Shown: one piece after another, positions 17,386 to 26,500 of the stretch
How the letters are laid out: every line of letters begins with the position of its first letter
Position numbering within the stretch: position 1 is the stretch's first letter
NCBI GenBank assembly: GCA_002067965.1
Contig: MVRN01000074.1
Location: forward strand, 31,730-95,729
Reading direction: 5' to 3'
From: Pelotomaculum sp. PtaU1.Bin035
GTDB taxonomy: Bacteria; Bacillota; Desulfotomaculia; Desulfotomaculales; Pelotomaculaceae
DNA length: 64,000 bases
Notes under the pieces: model-generated
Told to the model about the DNA's origin: nothing
Seen by the model: the letters and a program-made list of their open reading frames with translations, nothing else
The model's database searches: none
Translations under genes and position numbers: made by a program

Positions 17386-18127
17386 CACTGTCCTCAGCCC
17401 TTTCGATACAATTTGTGGGGCAGGTACAAATGGCATCCCCCATAATTAAGGGCCAGATAACATCCTTGCTGCCTTTTTCTTTAACCGTGCCGTCAGCTAC
17501 CAGAATAATTTCATCAGCCAGACTTAAAATTCTTTCCTGGTGAGATATGAGTATTAACGTAGTTTCGCACCTATCGTGGAGTTTCTGAAATGTCTCTGTC
17601 AAGCGGCTAAAGCTCCACAAATCTATACCTGCCTCCGGCTCGTCATAAATGGCCACGTTAAGATCTCTTGCCAGCAAGGTGGCTATTTCGATCCGTTTCA
17701 GTTCGCCGCCGGAAAGGCTGGCATCCACTTCTCTTTCCAGGTAATCCTGCGGACAAAGCCCAACGTCATATAAATAATTACACTCTTGAACTGACAATTC
17801 TTTACCTAATGCAAGCTGCAAAAGTTCACCGACGGTTAAACCTTTAAAGCGGGGAGGTTGCTGAAAAGCATAGCCCACGCCCAGACGTGCCCGCTCCGTT
17901 ACCCCGAGAGATGTTATGTCTTCGCCATTTAAAATGATCTTTCCGGAGGTAGGCTTGTAAATTCCCATGATTACTTTAGCCAGGGATGATTTTCCACCTC
18001 CGTTGGGGCCGGTGAAAACATAGAGCAGGTGATCTCTTAATACAAAATTGATATCGCGGAGGACCTCCACAGGACCTTTATCCCCATCAAGGGTTAAAGA
18101 CAGATCCGAAATTTCCAGCAATTGCAA
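17369..18127 (-). CDS. sufC: SufC-family Fe-S assembly ATPase
   Basis: 252-aa ABC ATPase with Walker A GPNGGGKSS (near 41-49), Q-loop QQPPRFKGL, signature LSGGELKR (near 138) and Walker B VAIYDEPEAGID, the EPEAGID variant being common in SufC-like proteins. It drives Fe-S assembly with the adjacent scaffold. Unusually the C-terminus ends in a cysteine cluster (ICTCPTNC, then another Cys) not found in canonical SufC. TTG start with AAGGAG 4 nt upstream. No sufS, sufU or sufE is in the window. Confidence 0.9.
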   Translation of the reverse strand: MQLLEISDLSLTLDGDKGPVEVLRDINFVLRDHLLYVFTGPNGGGKSSLAKVIMGIYKPTSGKIILNGEDITSLGVTERARLGVGYAFQQPPRFKGLTVGELLQLALGKELSVQECNYLYDVGLCPQDYLEREVDASLSGGELKRIEIATLLARDLNVAIYDEPEAGIDLWSFSRLTETFQKLHDRCETTLILISHQERILSLADEIILVADGTVKEKGSKDVIWPLIMGDAICTCPTNCIERAEDSVECYR

Positions 18128-18247
18128 GCAACTCCTTCTAATGATTATTAAAAGTATAACCTAATAAAAATAAGCAATACTACCTTGGCAATATCTGGAT
18201 TCCCATAATAAGAACCGCCGCCGGCAGTTTTAGAAATAAAACAGAAC

Positions 18248-18291
18248 GCCTGAAGCCAGAACGCAAAAGGAAGGGGTTTCTGGCTTCAGGC
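18248..18291 (-). terminator. Strong 14-bp hairpin downstream of the 18527 small gene region
   Basis: Perfect inverted repeat GCCTGAAGCCAGAA / TTCTGGCTTCAGGC with a 16-nt loop. On the minus strand it is followed by a T-rich stretch (TTCTGTTTTATTTC), so it may terminate transcription arriving from 18300-18660; the T-tract is weak. The surrounding 18128-18500 contains no convincing gene, only an orphan 25-codon frame (about 18343-18420) without a standard start. Confidence 0.5.
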
Positions 18292-18508
18292 TCCAGGACT
18301 AGTCAACCGGTCAAGAAGATGCCTGTGCTACCACTCAGCCATGTCGTAGACCTGTTCCGCCAGCCGGTCAGTACGCTCTACTGGACGGCGGCCTATCCTA
18401 TTCTGTTAAATCATATAGAAATAACCCTCTATTGCTACAAGTAATACAAATACTATGATACCAGTCGTACCTCTCAATACATATATATTTATTACACAAA
18501 ACAAAAAA

Positions 18509-18549
18509 ACCACAACGGTCCTTTTCTCATGAGGAAAAGACCTTCGCGG
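18509..18549 (-). terminator. Intrinsic terminator overlapping the end of a small gene
   Basis: Imperfect stem built around GGTCTTTTC/GAAAAGGACC, followed on the minus strand by TTTTTTTGTTTTG. The stop codon of the small frame at 18527-18628 falls in the loop, the tight gene-terminator packing typical of small transcripts. Confidence 0.75.
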
Positions 18550-18628
18550 CCTCATCTTTACTTATCTCCTCCACCCCTCTTTCGTGGCAGGTTGTTTGTC
18601 CGCACTTCAGGCAGGTCTTCCGGCTCAT
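18527..18628 (-). CDS. Possible 33-aa cysteine-rich small protein
   Basis: ATG at 18628 to TGA at 18527 encodes a peptide beginning MSRKTCLKCGQTTCHERG, with a C-x2-C and a further C/H pair that could bind a metal, and an acidic helix-like tail. A good intrinsic terminator is fused to its 3' end, which argues for a real transcript. The ribosome site is weak (GTGAAG), and an in-frame GTG lies 9 nt upstream. No family recognised; could also be the tail of a regulatory RNA. Confidence 0.4.
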   Translation of the reverse strand: MSRKTCLKCGQTTCHERGVEEISKDEAAKVFSS

Positions 18629-18727
18629 ATTCTTCACTTCGCTAAAACTTTATCATATATTTTCTACCCTGTCCATAATAAATTTTATTATAAAAAACAC
18701 ATACGTACGAACACCTGGCGGATACCT

Positions 18728-19066
18728 TTAATTTAGATATCCAGACACAATGGCCAGAACCAACAGGTGAAAACTTTGATCAACAGCTATATTCATCCAT
18801 TGCAAATTTTCAGCGTTGTTAACCCTACGTACCCAAAAATTTACAAAATTCCTTTGATCCAAAATAAAGTGACTGATAAATATAACAGAAAGGGCCGTTA
18901 CACTTAGGCCACCCGCAGGTAACGCCATGATGAATATTGTCATAGTATATACGAAGCAATGGACTAGTAGTGAAGTTGTATTGAATACCTTTTTTGCCAT
19001 CCAACCTGTCTGAAGCAGGAAATCGCCTGCCAGATGCCCGACCAACAACCAGGTAAAAACATTCAT
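18728..19066 (-). CDS. DUF3307 family membrane protein
   Basis: 112-aa polytopic membrane protein with three or four hydrophobic segments. HLAGDFLLQTGWMAKKK-type N-terminus (residues 11-26), the LLVHCFVYT histidine helix and ISHFILDQRN match DUF3307. Function of the family is unknown; some members sit in restriction or phage contexts, but here the neighbours (tldD, sufC) give no clue. ATG start at 19066; ordinary length. Confidence 0.8.
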   Translation of the reverse strand: MNVFTWLLVGHLAGDFLLQTGWMAKKVFNTTSLLVHCFVYTMTIFIMALPAGGLSVTALSVIFISHFILDQRNFVNFWVRRVNNAENLQWMNIAVDQSFHLLVLAIVSGYLN

Positions 19067-19234
19067 GCCGTTAATGGCCCTCCATTAGCAGCCTGAAACT
19101 AACAGGAACTGTTTTGCCATTCTGTCGGCCTACAGTTTTCATAAGATCAAGCTGCAGAAAATTAATACCTAACTAAAAAACTCAATTGTCAATTAATTAA
19201 TAAATTACTTTCATAATTAGGGAGGGGAATAAGG

Positions 19235-20659
19235 TCAAAGCCTTCTGATTTTGCCCGCCGGCGTCGCGGATGCCTTGCCGGTTCCCCCTACAATAAGCTG
19301 TTTGATAGCCATGGTAGGCTGTGCGTCACTTACAGGAACCCCCTGGCCGTCCTTTCCGCAGGTACCAATAGTAAATCCCAAATCGTCCCCAACCATCTCA
19401 ACAAAGCGCAACACGTCCGGACCGTTTCCGGTTAGAGTTGCACCCCGCACCATCGGGCCTATTTCCCCGTCTGAAATTAAATACCCTTCCGCCACGTCAA
19501 AAACAAAATCCCCCGTCGTGGTATTTACCTGGCCGCCCCCCATTTTTTTTACCAGCAGGCCCTCTTTCGTGTCTCTTATAATTTTATCAGGATGCATCTT
19601 GCCAGGAGCGATAAAGGTATTGCCCATCCGTGGAATAGGCTTATGCTGATAGGATTCCCGCCGCCCGTGACCGTTTGAAACCCTTTCTTCTTTCATCGCA
19701 GTCAGCCGGTCGTATAAGAAATCCGTCAGTTTACCGTTTTTGATCAACTCGACTTTACGCGCCAGCGTCCCTTCATCGTCAAAACGGTAGGAGCCATACC
19801 GGTCACTCATGGCCGCGTCATCAATCACTGTCACTTCGGGAGACGCGACTACTTGCCCCTTTTTCCCGGCATATACAGAGAGGCGCTTCTGCACCAGATC
19901 GGCCTCCAGTCCGTGGCCACAAGCTTCATGTACCATTGTACCGCCCGCTTCGCCAGCCATAACCACAGGCATTTTACCTACAGGTGCGGGCTTTGCCTCC
20001 AGCATCCGGACAGACCGGCGCGCCGCCGCCTCTGCAACCTGCTCAGGCTGGCAGCGTTTAAAAAGTTCAAAGCCGCACAAGCTGCCTACAGCCTCATAAC
20101 CTGTTTGGATCATAGCGCCCGCCGCCGCAACCGCTTGCACCAAAAGACGTGTGCGAATACGCTCATCCTCCACAAAAACCCCGGCGCTGTTGGCCACCGT
20201 TACTTTCTGGACCACGTCCCCGTAGCCGACAATTACCTGTTTTATCTTATCGGAGTCAACTGCACGTGCCGCACGGTCGGCAGTCCCCACCACGGCGACT
20301 TTCCGTTCGGTGGATACTTCCTCAGGGCGTTCTTTAAATGTAAAGTCAACTAATGGTTTAACTCCGGTAAGATCCAGATTTACTTCTTTTTTAGTACCCC
20401 GGACGGCATGGTTAACTATCCTTGCCACTTCCAATAAGCCCTTGCGGGTTAAATCGTTCGTATAAGCATACGCCGTCGTATCGCCTGAAAGGACCCTGAT
20501 CCCCGCGCCAATATCCACACCCGACTGTACACGCTCGATTTTTCCTGCTTCACAGCCGATAGCGGTAGTCCTTTTTTCCTCAATAAATATGTCAGCCAAG
20601 TCGCCACCGTTGGCCATCGCAACGTCCAATATCTCATTTAGAGTAGATTTATCAAACAT
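19235..20659 (-). CDS. tldD: TldD-type metalloprotease
   Basis: 474-aa member of the TldD/PmbA (U62) family, which in known cases cleaves unfolded or leader peptides as a TldD-TldE heterodimer. The zinc motif HEACGHGLEAD (H-E-x3-H) is near residue 245, in GGTMVHEACGHG. Start ATG 20659 with AAGGGGG 7 nt upstream. It lies 247 nt downstream of pilO on the same strand. No TldE/PmbA partner gene is in the window, so its partner must be elsewhere or it acts alone. Confidence 0.93.
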   Translation of the reverse strand: MFDKSTLNEILDVAMANGGDLADIFIEEKRTTAIGCEAGKIERVQSGVDIGAGIRVLSGDTTAYAYTNDLTRKGLLEVARIVNHAVRGTKKEVNLDLTGVKPLVDFTFKERPEEVSTERKVAVVGTADRAARAVDSDKIKQVIVGYGDVVQKVTVANSAGVFVEDERIRTRLLVQAVAAAGAMIQTGYEAVGSLCGFELFKRCQPEQVAEAAARRSVRMLEAKPAPVGKMPVVMAGEAGGTMVHEACGHGLEADLVQKRLSVYAGKKGQVVASPEVTVIDDAAMSDRYGSYRFDDEGTLARKVELIKNGKLTDFLYDRLTAMKEERVSNGHGRRESYQHKPIPRMGNTFIAPGKMHPDKIIRDTKEGLLVKKMGGGQVNTTTGDFVFDVAEGYLISDGEIGPMVRGATLTGNGPDVLRFVEMVGDDLGFTIGTCGKDGQGVPVSDAQPTMAIKQLIVGGTGKASATPAGKIRRL

Positions 20660-20905
20660 AGATATCCCCCTTGCGACTTTAAATAACAGTATCTCCTCCT
20701 AAGTTAAAGATTTTTACATTAATCTCTTAGGTTTTTTGTTAAAATCTTTGATATTAGGCTAACCGTTTTACTTTTTAAATATTCTGCATAAAAACCAAAT
20801 ACCCTTTTTACTTCTCTATTTATTTATAAGAATAAGTCTTTAAAATCATTTCATATTATCCTTTATGGCTACTATTACCCTAAACCCCTACGGCCTCCAT
20901 CTCCA

Positions 20906-21775
20906 TTATCTTCCATTTGGTAGGACCATAGTTGTCCCCGCCTCCTTGGCTGTATTAGTTTCCTTGTTTGCTGTATCCCCGGTTGCGCCGGTTAGCCTGG
21001 TTTTCTCAGTTGTTACAGCCACGGCAGACTGCCCTGCCTTTATAACCATGGGTTTTATTCCCGGATATGGCGATACCGCGTCCGGCGGCCGGAAAGCATT
21101 ATACCGCCCCACAGCCCATTTTAGTGCCTGTTCTACCTGCAGTTTAGCCTCAGGCGATGGACTGGTAAAGGTCACGATATCGAATTTAGCAACAACCCTG
21201 CCATCTTGGACTGGAATAACTTCTTCCGGAGTCTTTTCCCCGGGGATTTGTTCTAGCGCGGCAGAATCAGCCGGCATTACCGCCTTTTTATCCTCGTAGT
21301 GTTTAATTATTAACGTCCTAATTTCAGATAAGTTGGGTAAAGCCTCAATCTTTTTAATAAAACTACATACTTCATAGTAATCACCGCGTACTTCCATCCT
21401 AAAGGGCAACTCCAGGTAATCCCCTTTATCTACGATAACCGAAGGAATGAAAGATAAGACATCGACATTCGACTCTACGGCTTGCAATCCAATTTGGACA
21501 AGAGCCAGCCCGTCCCCCATCTCGTTATTAAAAAGCGGTTTAATTTCATTTAACTGCTCTGTTACCTTTACTGCTTCATCTATTTCCTGTTGTTGTGTTC
21601 TGATTACATCTTTATCGGCCTGCAATTTTAATCGCAAATCAGCAAGTCTGGCTTTACTTTTAATATGTATGTTGTATTGTGGAATTAATATAAACTTGAA
21701 TAATATGGAGCACAAACCGGCAAATACAAGGATCGACAACATGAATTTTTCACGAGGTCGCAGCCTCTGCCACAT
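20906..21775 (-). CDS. pilO: Type IV pilus inner-membrane platform protein PilO
   Basis: 289-aa bitopic protein: membrane helix (about 12-31), coiled coil (about 38-75), then a ferredoxin-like domain (GDYLELPFRMEVRGDYYEVCSFIKK) as in PilO. PilM, PilN and PilO form the alignment complex of type IVa pili. Its ATG overlaps the region of the pilN stop, and it ends the operon. The C-terminal ~100 residues are Thr/Ala/Pro-rich and longer than in Pseudomonas PilO. Confidence 0.85.
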   Translation of the reverse strand: MWQRLRPREKFMLSILVFAGLCSILFKFILIPQYNIHIKSKARLADLRLKLQADKDVIRTQQQEIDEAVKVTEQLNEIKPLFNNEMGDGLALVQIGLQAVESNVDVLSFIPSVIVDKGDYLELPFRMEVRGDYYEVCSFIKKIEALPNLSEIRTLIIKHYEDKKAVMPADSAALEQIPGEKTPEEVIPVQDGRVVAKFDIVTFTSPSPEAKLQVEQALKWAVGRYNAFRPPDAVSPYPGIKPMVIKAGQSAVAVTTEKTRLTGATGDTANKETNTAKEAGTTMVLPNGR

Positions 21776-22503
21776 TACCTGCCACCATCCTTGAGTATTG
21801 CCGTTAGTTTAAACTTAATAGCCGCATTTTTTTCTTCTTCGCTAATTTCGTTTAGCTTTACACTTGTAAAATACGGCATCTTGTCCAGGTTGTTGACAAA
21901 AATTCCGACTGACGGCACTGTACGGGAATAGCCTTCCACAACTAAGATATTAGGGGCCGGCGGTGAATCAGGTGACGGAGAATCTTTTTGCCCGGCAGCG
22001 GGAGATTGCCCGCCCGGCGCCGCACCAACATTTGCCTGAGTGGCCTTTGATTGCGCGCGAGCCTGCACATGAGCCGGGGCCTGTGCCTCAGACTGTCCCG
22101 CAATTTGTCCAACTGTTCCTACTGAAGCACTCATATCAGTAAATGATAATTCTAAACTTGCCAGCCACATATCCACCGGCAGGTTAGAATTTAAATCCTC
22201 CAGTAAATATGACCACGACAACTTTTTATTAATTAGAGCCTTATAATTTTGAATAGAATGTTGGTTATTTTGCCGTTGTTTTTTGATCTCTTCTATATTA
22301 TTAACGGTAACCTGTATTTCACTTAGTTCTTTTTCGGTTACGGCTATTTCTTTTCTGGTCAATAATTCACTGAAAACAAACGTGCCGCAGCTAACCAACA
22401 AGAATATTGCCGCCAGGAAAACAGACAACCTCTTTAAAAGCTTCTTCACATCTACACCTACGTCTCTCTGCAACTCGTAGGGTAGGAGGTCTACCTTATA
22501 CAT
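21775..22503 (-). CDS. pilN: Type IV pilus assembly protein PilN
   Basis: 242-aa bitopic membrane protein. The start YKVDLLPYELQRD matches the PilN motif (INLLP) that binds the PilM groove. A membrane helix (about 26-46) and coiled coil follow, then a small domain. Between about 125 and 180 there is a long Ala/Gln/Pro/Ser-rich linker (QAPAHVQARAQSKATQ), which is atypical. ATG overlaps the pilM stop by one base (TAATG), so translation is coupled. Confidence 0.88.
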   Translation of the reverse strand: MYKVDLLPYELQRDVGVDVKKLLKRLSVFLAAIFLLVSCGTFVFSELLTRKEIAVTEKELSEIQVTVNNIEEIKKQRQNNQHSIQNYKALINKKLSWSYLLEDLNSNLPVDMWLASLELSFTDMSASVGTVGQIAGQSEAQAPAHVQARAQSKATQANVGAAPGGQSPAAGQKDSPSPDSPPAPNILVVEGYSRTVPSVGIFVNNLDKMPYFTSVKLNEISEEEKNAAIKFKLTAILKDGGR

Positions 22504-23639
22504 TATTCGGCCACTTCCCGCAAAGCCGTGCCCAGGACCACCGCAAAAGACGGGTCAAATGGAGCGTCGATTAACCCTTCGTCCGGCAACCCGGGTATTC
22601 CCGGGTTGCCGAAATCCACCGGCGTTTCCATGGCCCCGGTGAGAAACTCCCGAAATCCCTTCAGCTTGCTTGTACCACCGCTAATAATGTACCTCTCAAT
22701 CGCCGTGGCGCTATCCTGTGCCGCATAGTAGTCCAGCGACCGGCGTATTTCACGGACCAGTCCTGAAAGCCCGTCGCGCAGGGAAAAATCCATCTGCATT
22801 GCGTCCGCGGTCGCAGATACTGCAGCCTCATCAGTACTTAGCAACTCGCCCTCTTCCTCTTTCATTTGCTGCGCTTTAATAAAATCAAGCCCGTAATGTT
22901 CCGCCAACGACCGGGTAAGCAAATTGCCGCCTACCGGGAGGGTCCTGGTTAACTGAAGCGCCCGGTCACGCACAACCACAAATTGAGTGGCAGATGCCCC
23001 GATATCCAAAATACCTACCGTACCATTTTTTGCAGTTGAATTCTTCAGGTTGCCGAACACGCGCCATAGGCCTAGCGACTGAAGATCTATTGCGGCGACG
23101 GTCAGGCCGGCCCTGATAAAAATTTCATTGTAATCGTAGACAAATGAGGTAGGCACGGCAGCCAGCAGCAGATGGAGGTATTTATCACCGCCGGACTCTA
23201 TTTCGCCGAGATTTATATACCTGATAGTAAGCTCATCTACAGGTATGGGAATGAACTTCTCTGCTTCAAACATGACGGCTGTCTCCAGTTCCTTTTCAGG
23301 CATTACAGGCATTTTGACATGCCGCGTAATTACCCTGTCGCCACTTATAGTGGCAATTACTTCATTTACTTGGATCCCCGATACCAGAACCAATTCATTT
23401 AGGGCGTTAACCAGATCTTCCTCATTGACATGAGCGTCCAACACACCGGCGGGGGTAGGATACCGGCCGGACGCCACAACCACAGGGCTACCGTCAGCGA
23501 TGCTGACTTCCACTACCTTGATTTCCCTGGAGCCGATATCAACCGCCGCATACTCAGTCTTTTTAGGAGCCAGTTTACGGATTAATTTTCCGGAAAGTGA
23601 ACCATTCAAACCCTTCAAAGCGGTTGCCCCTTTCATCAT
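22503..23639 (-). CDS. pilM: Type IV pilus assembly ATPase-fold protein PilM
   Basis: 378-aa actin-like (FtsA/MreB superfamily) cytoplasmic protein that binds the PilN N-terminus. Phosphate-binding motifs are visible: AAVDIGSREIKVVEV (near 32-46), GILDIGASATQFVVV (near 204) and ISGGTSKLKGF (near 315). It sits 7 nt downstream of the PilX-like gene and directly upstream of pilN, in the usual MNO order. Confidence 0.94.
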   Translation of the reverse strand: MMKGATALKGLNGSLSGKLIRKLAPKKTEYAAVDIGSREIKVVEVSIADGSPVVVASGRYPTPAGVLDAHVNEEDLVNALNELVLVSGIQVNEVIATISGDRVITRHVKMPVMPEKELETAVMFEAEKFIPIPVDELTIRYINLGEIESGGDKYLHLLLAAVPTSFVYDYNEIFIRAGLTVAAIDLQSLGLWRVFGNLKNSTAKNGTVGILDIGASATQFVVVRDRALQLTRTLPVGGNLLTRSLAEHYGLDFIKAQQMKEEEGELLSTDEAAVSATADAMQMDFSLRDGLSGLVREIRRSLDYYAAQDSATAIERYIISGGTSKLKGFREFLTGAMETPVDFGNPGIPGLPDEGLIDAPFDPSFAVVLGTALREVAE

Positions 23640-23646
23640 GCCCTGA

Positions 23647-25026
23647 CTAAAAGACTGAGTACAGCTCTTGCCAGGAAGTTATGTCAACGACAGAGGTGAC
23701 CCAGTCCGGTTGGTTGTTAGACAAAGAACCCTCATATTGAACCAGGGTATTACCGGCGGAGTTGATATAGATTTTATCGCAGATCACACTGCCATGGACC
23801 CTCGCCCCGTTTCCGATATTTACCCCCCTCATGCCGGCTGGCGTCCCTGGTGGCGCGTACAGCAGCGCCCAGGCTTCGCTTCCTTTAGAAATTGTTATAC
23901 CCGTATTTCCGAAACATAAAATTGACAGACTGCTAGCCAGATCATCATTATATCTTTTCAAGTCACCGGAAATATTTACATCGCCTCCCGCGATTATCGT
24001 ACCAACACCGCTGTAATTTCCGGATATGGTCACATCACCCGTGACAAACAAGATCCCGTCTACAGTAAAATAACCGCTAAAGGTTTTGTTACCCGTATAT
24101 TTTACGTCATAGTTGTTTTCATACATTGACATTGTCAAGACCGGAAAAACAGGTATCTTTATAACACCGGCCTTATCGTGGTGCAACTTGGATTCGTCTA
24201 TAGTTCTACCGCTGTTGTTATAAAGAATCCCGTTATAATATACATCTTTATAAAATATTTCATTTTGCCCGGCGACATCTTCCACCCATCCAATCAAAGC
24301 CCCATTGGATAGATCGACATAAAAAGGACTAGTGCCTGCCTGCCTAACATTTCCGTTTATCCGGGCATCATTTTCAAGAATGACACTTCCCGTTGTCTTA
24401 ACTTCACTTGCAGCAATTGCTATATTTTGCATAACAGTAACGTCACCGCTCGCGGTTATATCACCATATATTATGCAATCGTGCCGGAATGCAAGGCCAC
24501 TGGATGAGGTAATACTCGAAACAATGATGCTATTTTTGCCGAAATCCGATTCCGGCGAATTTATCCAAACACCCTTGCAAAAATGCAGCGGCGCGTTAAC
24601 TCTGGCTCTAACTTTAAGCGTTTTCTTGCTGCTTTCGCATGTCCCTTCCGATATTATCAAGATGTCGGTATAAGCAACATCTTCTTTAGACAAAGGAGCA
24701 GCGGGATAAATATTCTCTTCTTTTATTATTACCCTGGAAATTCTACCGCCGCTGTAATCAAGGTCAGTTATATATTCAACTTCCTTGTCTGCGTCAAGAT
24801 GAACGGCGTCCCACAACCAGCCGCTGTCTGATTTGACTTTGGCCAAGGCACGCTCTACCCCGGCGTCAGCAATATAATAGGCCTGAATGATCATCCTTTC
24901 TTCAAAGGACGCTTTCCGGCTTTCACCGACCAGCGTAAGTATTGTGGATCCCATCAGGAGGACTACTAATATTATCATCATAACCAAGACTAGCGCTTGG
25001 CCGGATTCATCACTTACACTTCTCAT
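23647..25026 (-). CDS. PilX-like pilus assembly protein with large extracellular domain
   Basis: 459-aa protein with a PilX-type N-terminus (DESGQALVLVMMIILVVLL, membrane helix about 13-34) but no G|F processing site. A repetitive beta-rich region follows (TSSGLAFRHDCIIYGDITAS..., GDVTISGNYSGVGT), resembling the bactofilin-like or DUF7305 passenger found in Firmicutes pilus operons. It could be a pilus-tip adhesin or minor component; function is inferred from position. Overlaps the upstream pseudopilin by 4 nt (ATGA). Confidence 0.75.
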   Translation of the reverse strand: MRSVSDESGQALVLVMMIILVVLLMGSTILTLVGESRKASFEERMIIQAYYIADAGVERALAKVKSDSGWLWDAVHLDADKEVEYITDLDYSGGRISRVIIKEENIYPAAPLSKEDVAYTDILIISEGTCESSKKTLKVRARVNAPLHFCKGVWINSPESDFGKNSIIVSSITSSSGLAFRHDCIIYGDITASGDVTVMQNIAIAASEVKTTGSVILENDARINGNVRQAGTSPFYVDLSNGALIGWVEDVAGQNEIFYKDVYYNGILYNNSGRTIDESKLHHDKAGVIKIPVFPVLTMSMYENNYDVKYTGNKTFSGYFTVDGILFVTGDVTISGNYSGVGTIIAGGDVNISGDLKRYNDDLASSLSILCFGNTGITISKGSEAWALLYAPPGTPAGMRGVNIGNGARVHGSVICDKIYINSAGNTLVQYEGSLSNNQPDWVTSVVDITSWQELYSVF

Positions 25027-25565
25027 GGTAAGGACCTTAGCCTAACTTTCTGAGTTAGAACAACCGGGCCGGCAGTGCCGCCTTGCTTTTTCGCCGCTAT
25101 CGTAATTGTCACCAGATTAACGGTTGCCGCCCAATCAGGCAATAGTTTATAGGCTGTCATGTTGGACTCATCTATAACCAGCCCGGCTGCAGTTGTATAA
25201 ATAAATCTAACACTTTCAATATCACTTGCCAGCGGGCTGGAAACACCCTTCACTCTGCGGATCAGTTCGTTTAAATTACAGTAATACTTAACGTTCATTC
25301 CATCGGCGTTTAGAAACTCAAGGTTGGCGGTATCACTCGAAATTGATATGCCTCTGGCATACCGCAGTTCCCTGCCCATCCGGTCATGAGAAATGCGCAG
25401 GCTATAATAAACATCGACACTATTCTCAGCCTGTTTCCAGAAGATAAAACAGTGTCCGAAAATATTCCAGACCGCCATAAAGAGTATGCCCATCAACATA
25501 GTTGACAACATTAGCTCAATTAAGGTAAAACCACGTTCATTCTGAAAACGTTCCACTGGTTTCAC
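25023..25565 (-). CDS. PilW-like pseudopilin
   Basis: 180-aa type IV pilin-like protein. The prepilin site ERG|FTLIELMLS lies at residues ~10-20, with Glu5 of the mature protein, followed by a hydrophobic helix. Length and gene position (between the PilV-like and PilX-like genes) fit a PilW/GspJ minor pilin needed to prime assembly. Overlaps its upstream neighbour by 4 nt. Confidence 0.85.
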   Translation of the reverse strand: MKPVERFQNERGFTLIELMLSTMLMGILFMAVWNIFGHCFIFWKQAENSVDVYYSLRISHDRMGRELRYARGISISSDTANLEFLNADGMNVKYYCNLNELIRRVKGVSSPLASDIESVRFIYTTAAGLVIDESNMTAYKLLPDWAATVNLVTITIAAKKQGGTAGPVVLTQKVRLRSLP

Positions 25566-25954
25566 CTATTAGAGATCTCTGCTGTCATGGCAAGTTCCTT
25601 TGGCATATCTTCATCTTCATAATAGACCGTTACGGTAACCGTTTTCGTAATCAAACCACTGTCTACCACCGTTACTGAATATGCGAAGCCATCAAATTGG
25701 GAGTAATCGCTTTCCAAGGAGAAAGACTTTAGCGCAGCATTACTCACGCTATTAAATGCCATACTTTTAATTTCTTCTATTTTACTTTGGGCAAGCGCCA
25801 TGGCAGTATTATAGCGGCAAGTATCAGCATTGTAGCGCTTTCCCAGGACGAAAATATCCAACATGGTCACTAGTGCCGTGGTGAGAATGACAAACGCCAC
25901 TAGTATTTCGACCAGTGTCAGGCCACGCTCATCATGGTAAATAACCGGTTTCAA
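25562..25954 (-). CDS. PilV/GspI-like pseudopilin
   Basis: 130-aa pseudopilin with the prepilin peptidase site DERG|LTLVEILVAF near residue 10 and the mature Glu5. The size and ILVAFVILTTAL helix match the GspI/PilV type. TTG start with GGGGTGATG upstream. Part of the minor pilin set that follows the major pilin. Confidence 0.85.
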   Translation of the reverse strand: MKPVIYHDERGLTLVEILVAFVILTTALVTMLDIFVLGKRYNADTCRYNTAMALAQSKIEEIKSMAFNSVSNAALKSFSLESDYSQFDGFAYSVTVVDSGLITKTVTVTVYYEDEDMPKELAMTAEISNR

Positions 25955-25983
25955 ACCATCACCCCGTAATAATAAACAGGTTC

Positions 25984-26469
25984 TTATGAAGGCGGAGTAT
26001 CGCTGACCCGCACCCGGCCGATAGAATCAATAATAACGTATAAGAAAGTTCCGGTTGCGTGATCTCTAAGGCTGATATGACCTCCGATCCCGCCTGCGGG
26101 GTTTCCGTTGGCAGCAAAAATAAGACGGCTATCTTTAAAATTTGAGAAAACAAGATCTATGCCTGCGGGTAATTTTTTAATCTTATATGGGCTTAATACT
26201 CCAACGTCGGTGTTAATTAGACGGTAACTCTCCGTGCCAGTATTAAACAATATCTCAAATCCGGCGCTCTCGTGTTTCAGCGCGTTTTGCTGAAGGGAGC
26301 GGATATCCGAAGCCAGTTCCCTGGCCGAACTGTCGAGGTTGTAAAGTCCGATAGTTTTATTAAAATCCGGCAAAGCGACTGCAACAATCACGCTGATAAT
26401 GATAACAACGATAGTCGCTTCAATCAGGGTAAAACCCAAATTATTGAAATATTTCTTACTTCTATACAT
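25984..26469 (-). CDS. GspH/FimT-family pseudopilin
   Basis: 161-aa pseudopilin with NLG|FTLIEATIVVIIIS at residues 10-23 and a GspH-like C-terminal domain ending in DSIGRVRVSDT. It lies directly downstream of the major pilin gene. GspH/FimT proteins are minor tip components of type II secretion or type IV pili. Confidence 0.85.
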   Translation of the reverse strand: MYRSKKYFNNLGFTLIEATIVVIIISVIVAVALPDFNKTIGLYNLDSSARELASDIRSLQQNALKHESAGFEILFNTGTESYRLINTDVGVLSPYKIKKLPAGIDLVFSNFKDSRLIFAANGNPAGGIGGHISLRDHATGTFLYVIIDSIGRVRVSDTPPS

Positions 26470-26500
26470 GTTTTATTCCGTCTAAAAAAATCGCATGAGA

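Noticed and set aside
18343..18420. 25-codon minus-strand frame ending AEQVYDMAEW
   Set aside because: It has no ATG/GTG/TTG near a ribosome site and follows an in-frame TAA. Recorded as an orphan remnant only.
20865..21299. 144-codon plus-strand frame over pilO
   Set aside because: Antisense shadow of pilO; pilO is supported by topology and operon position.
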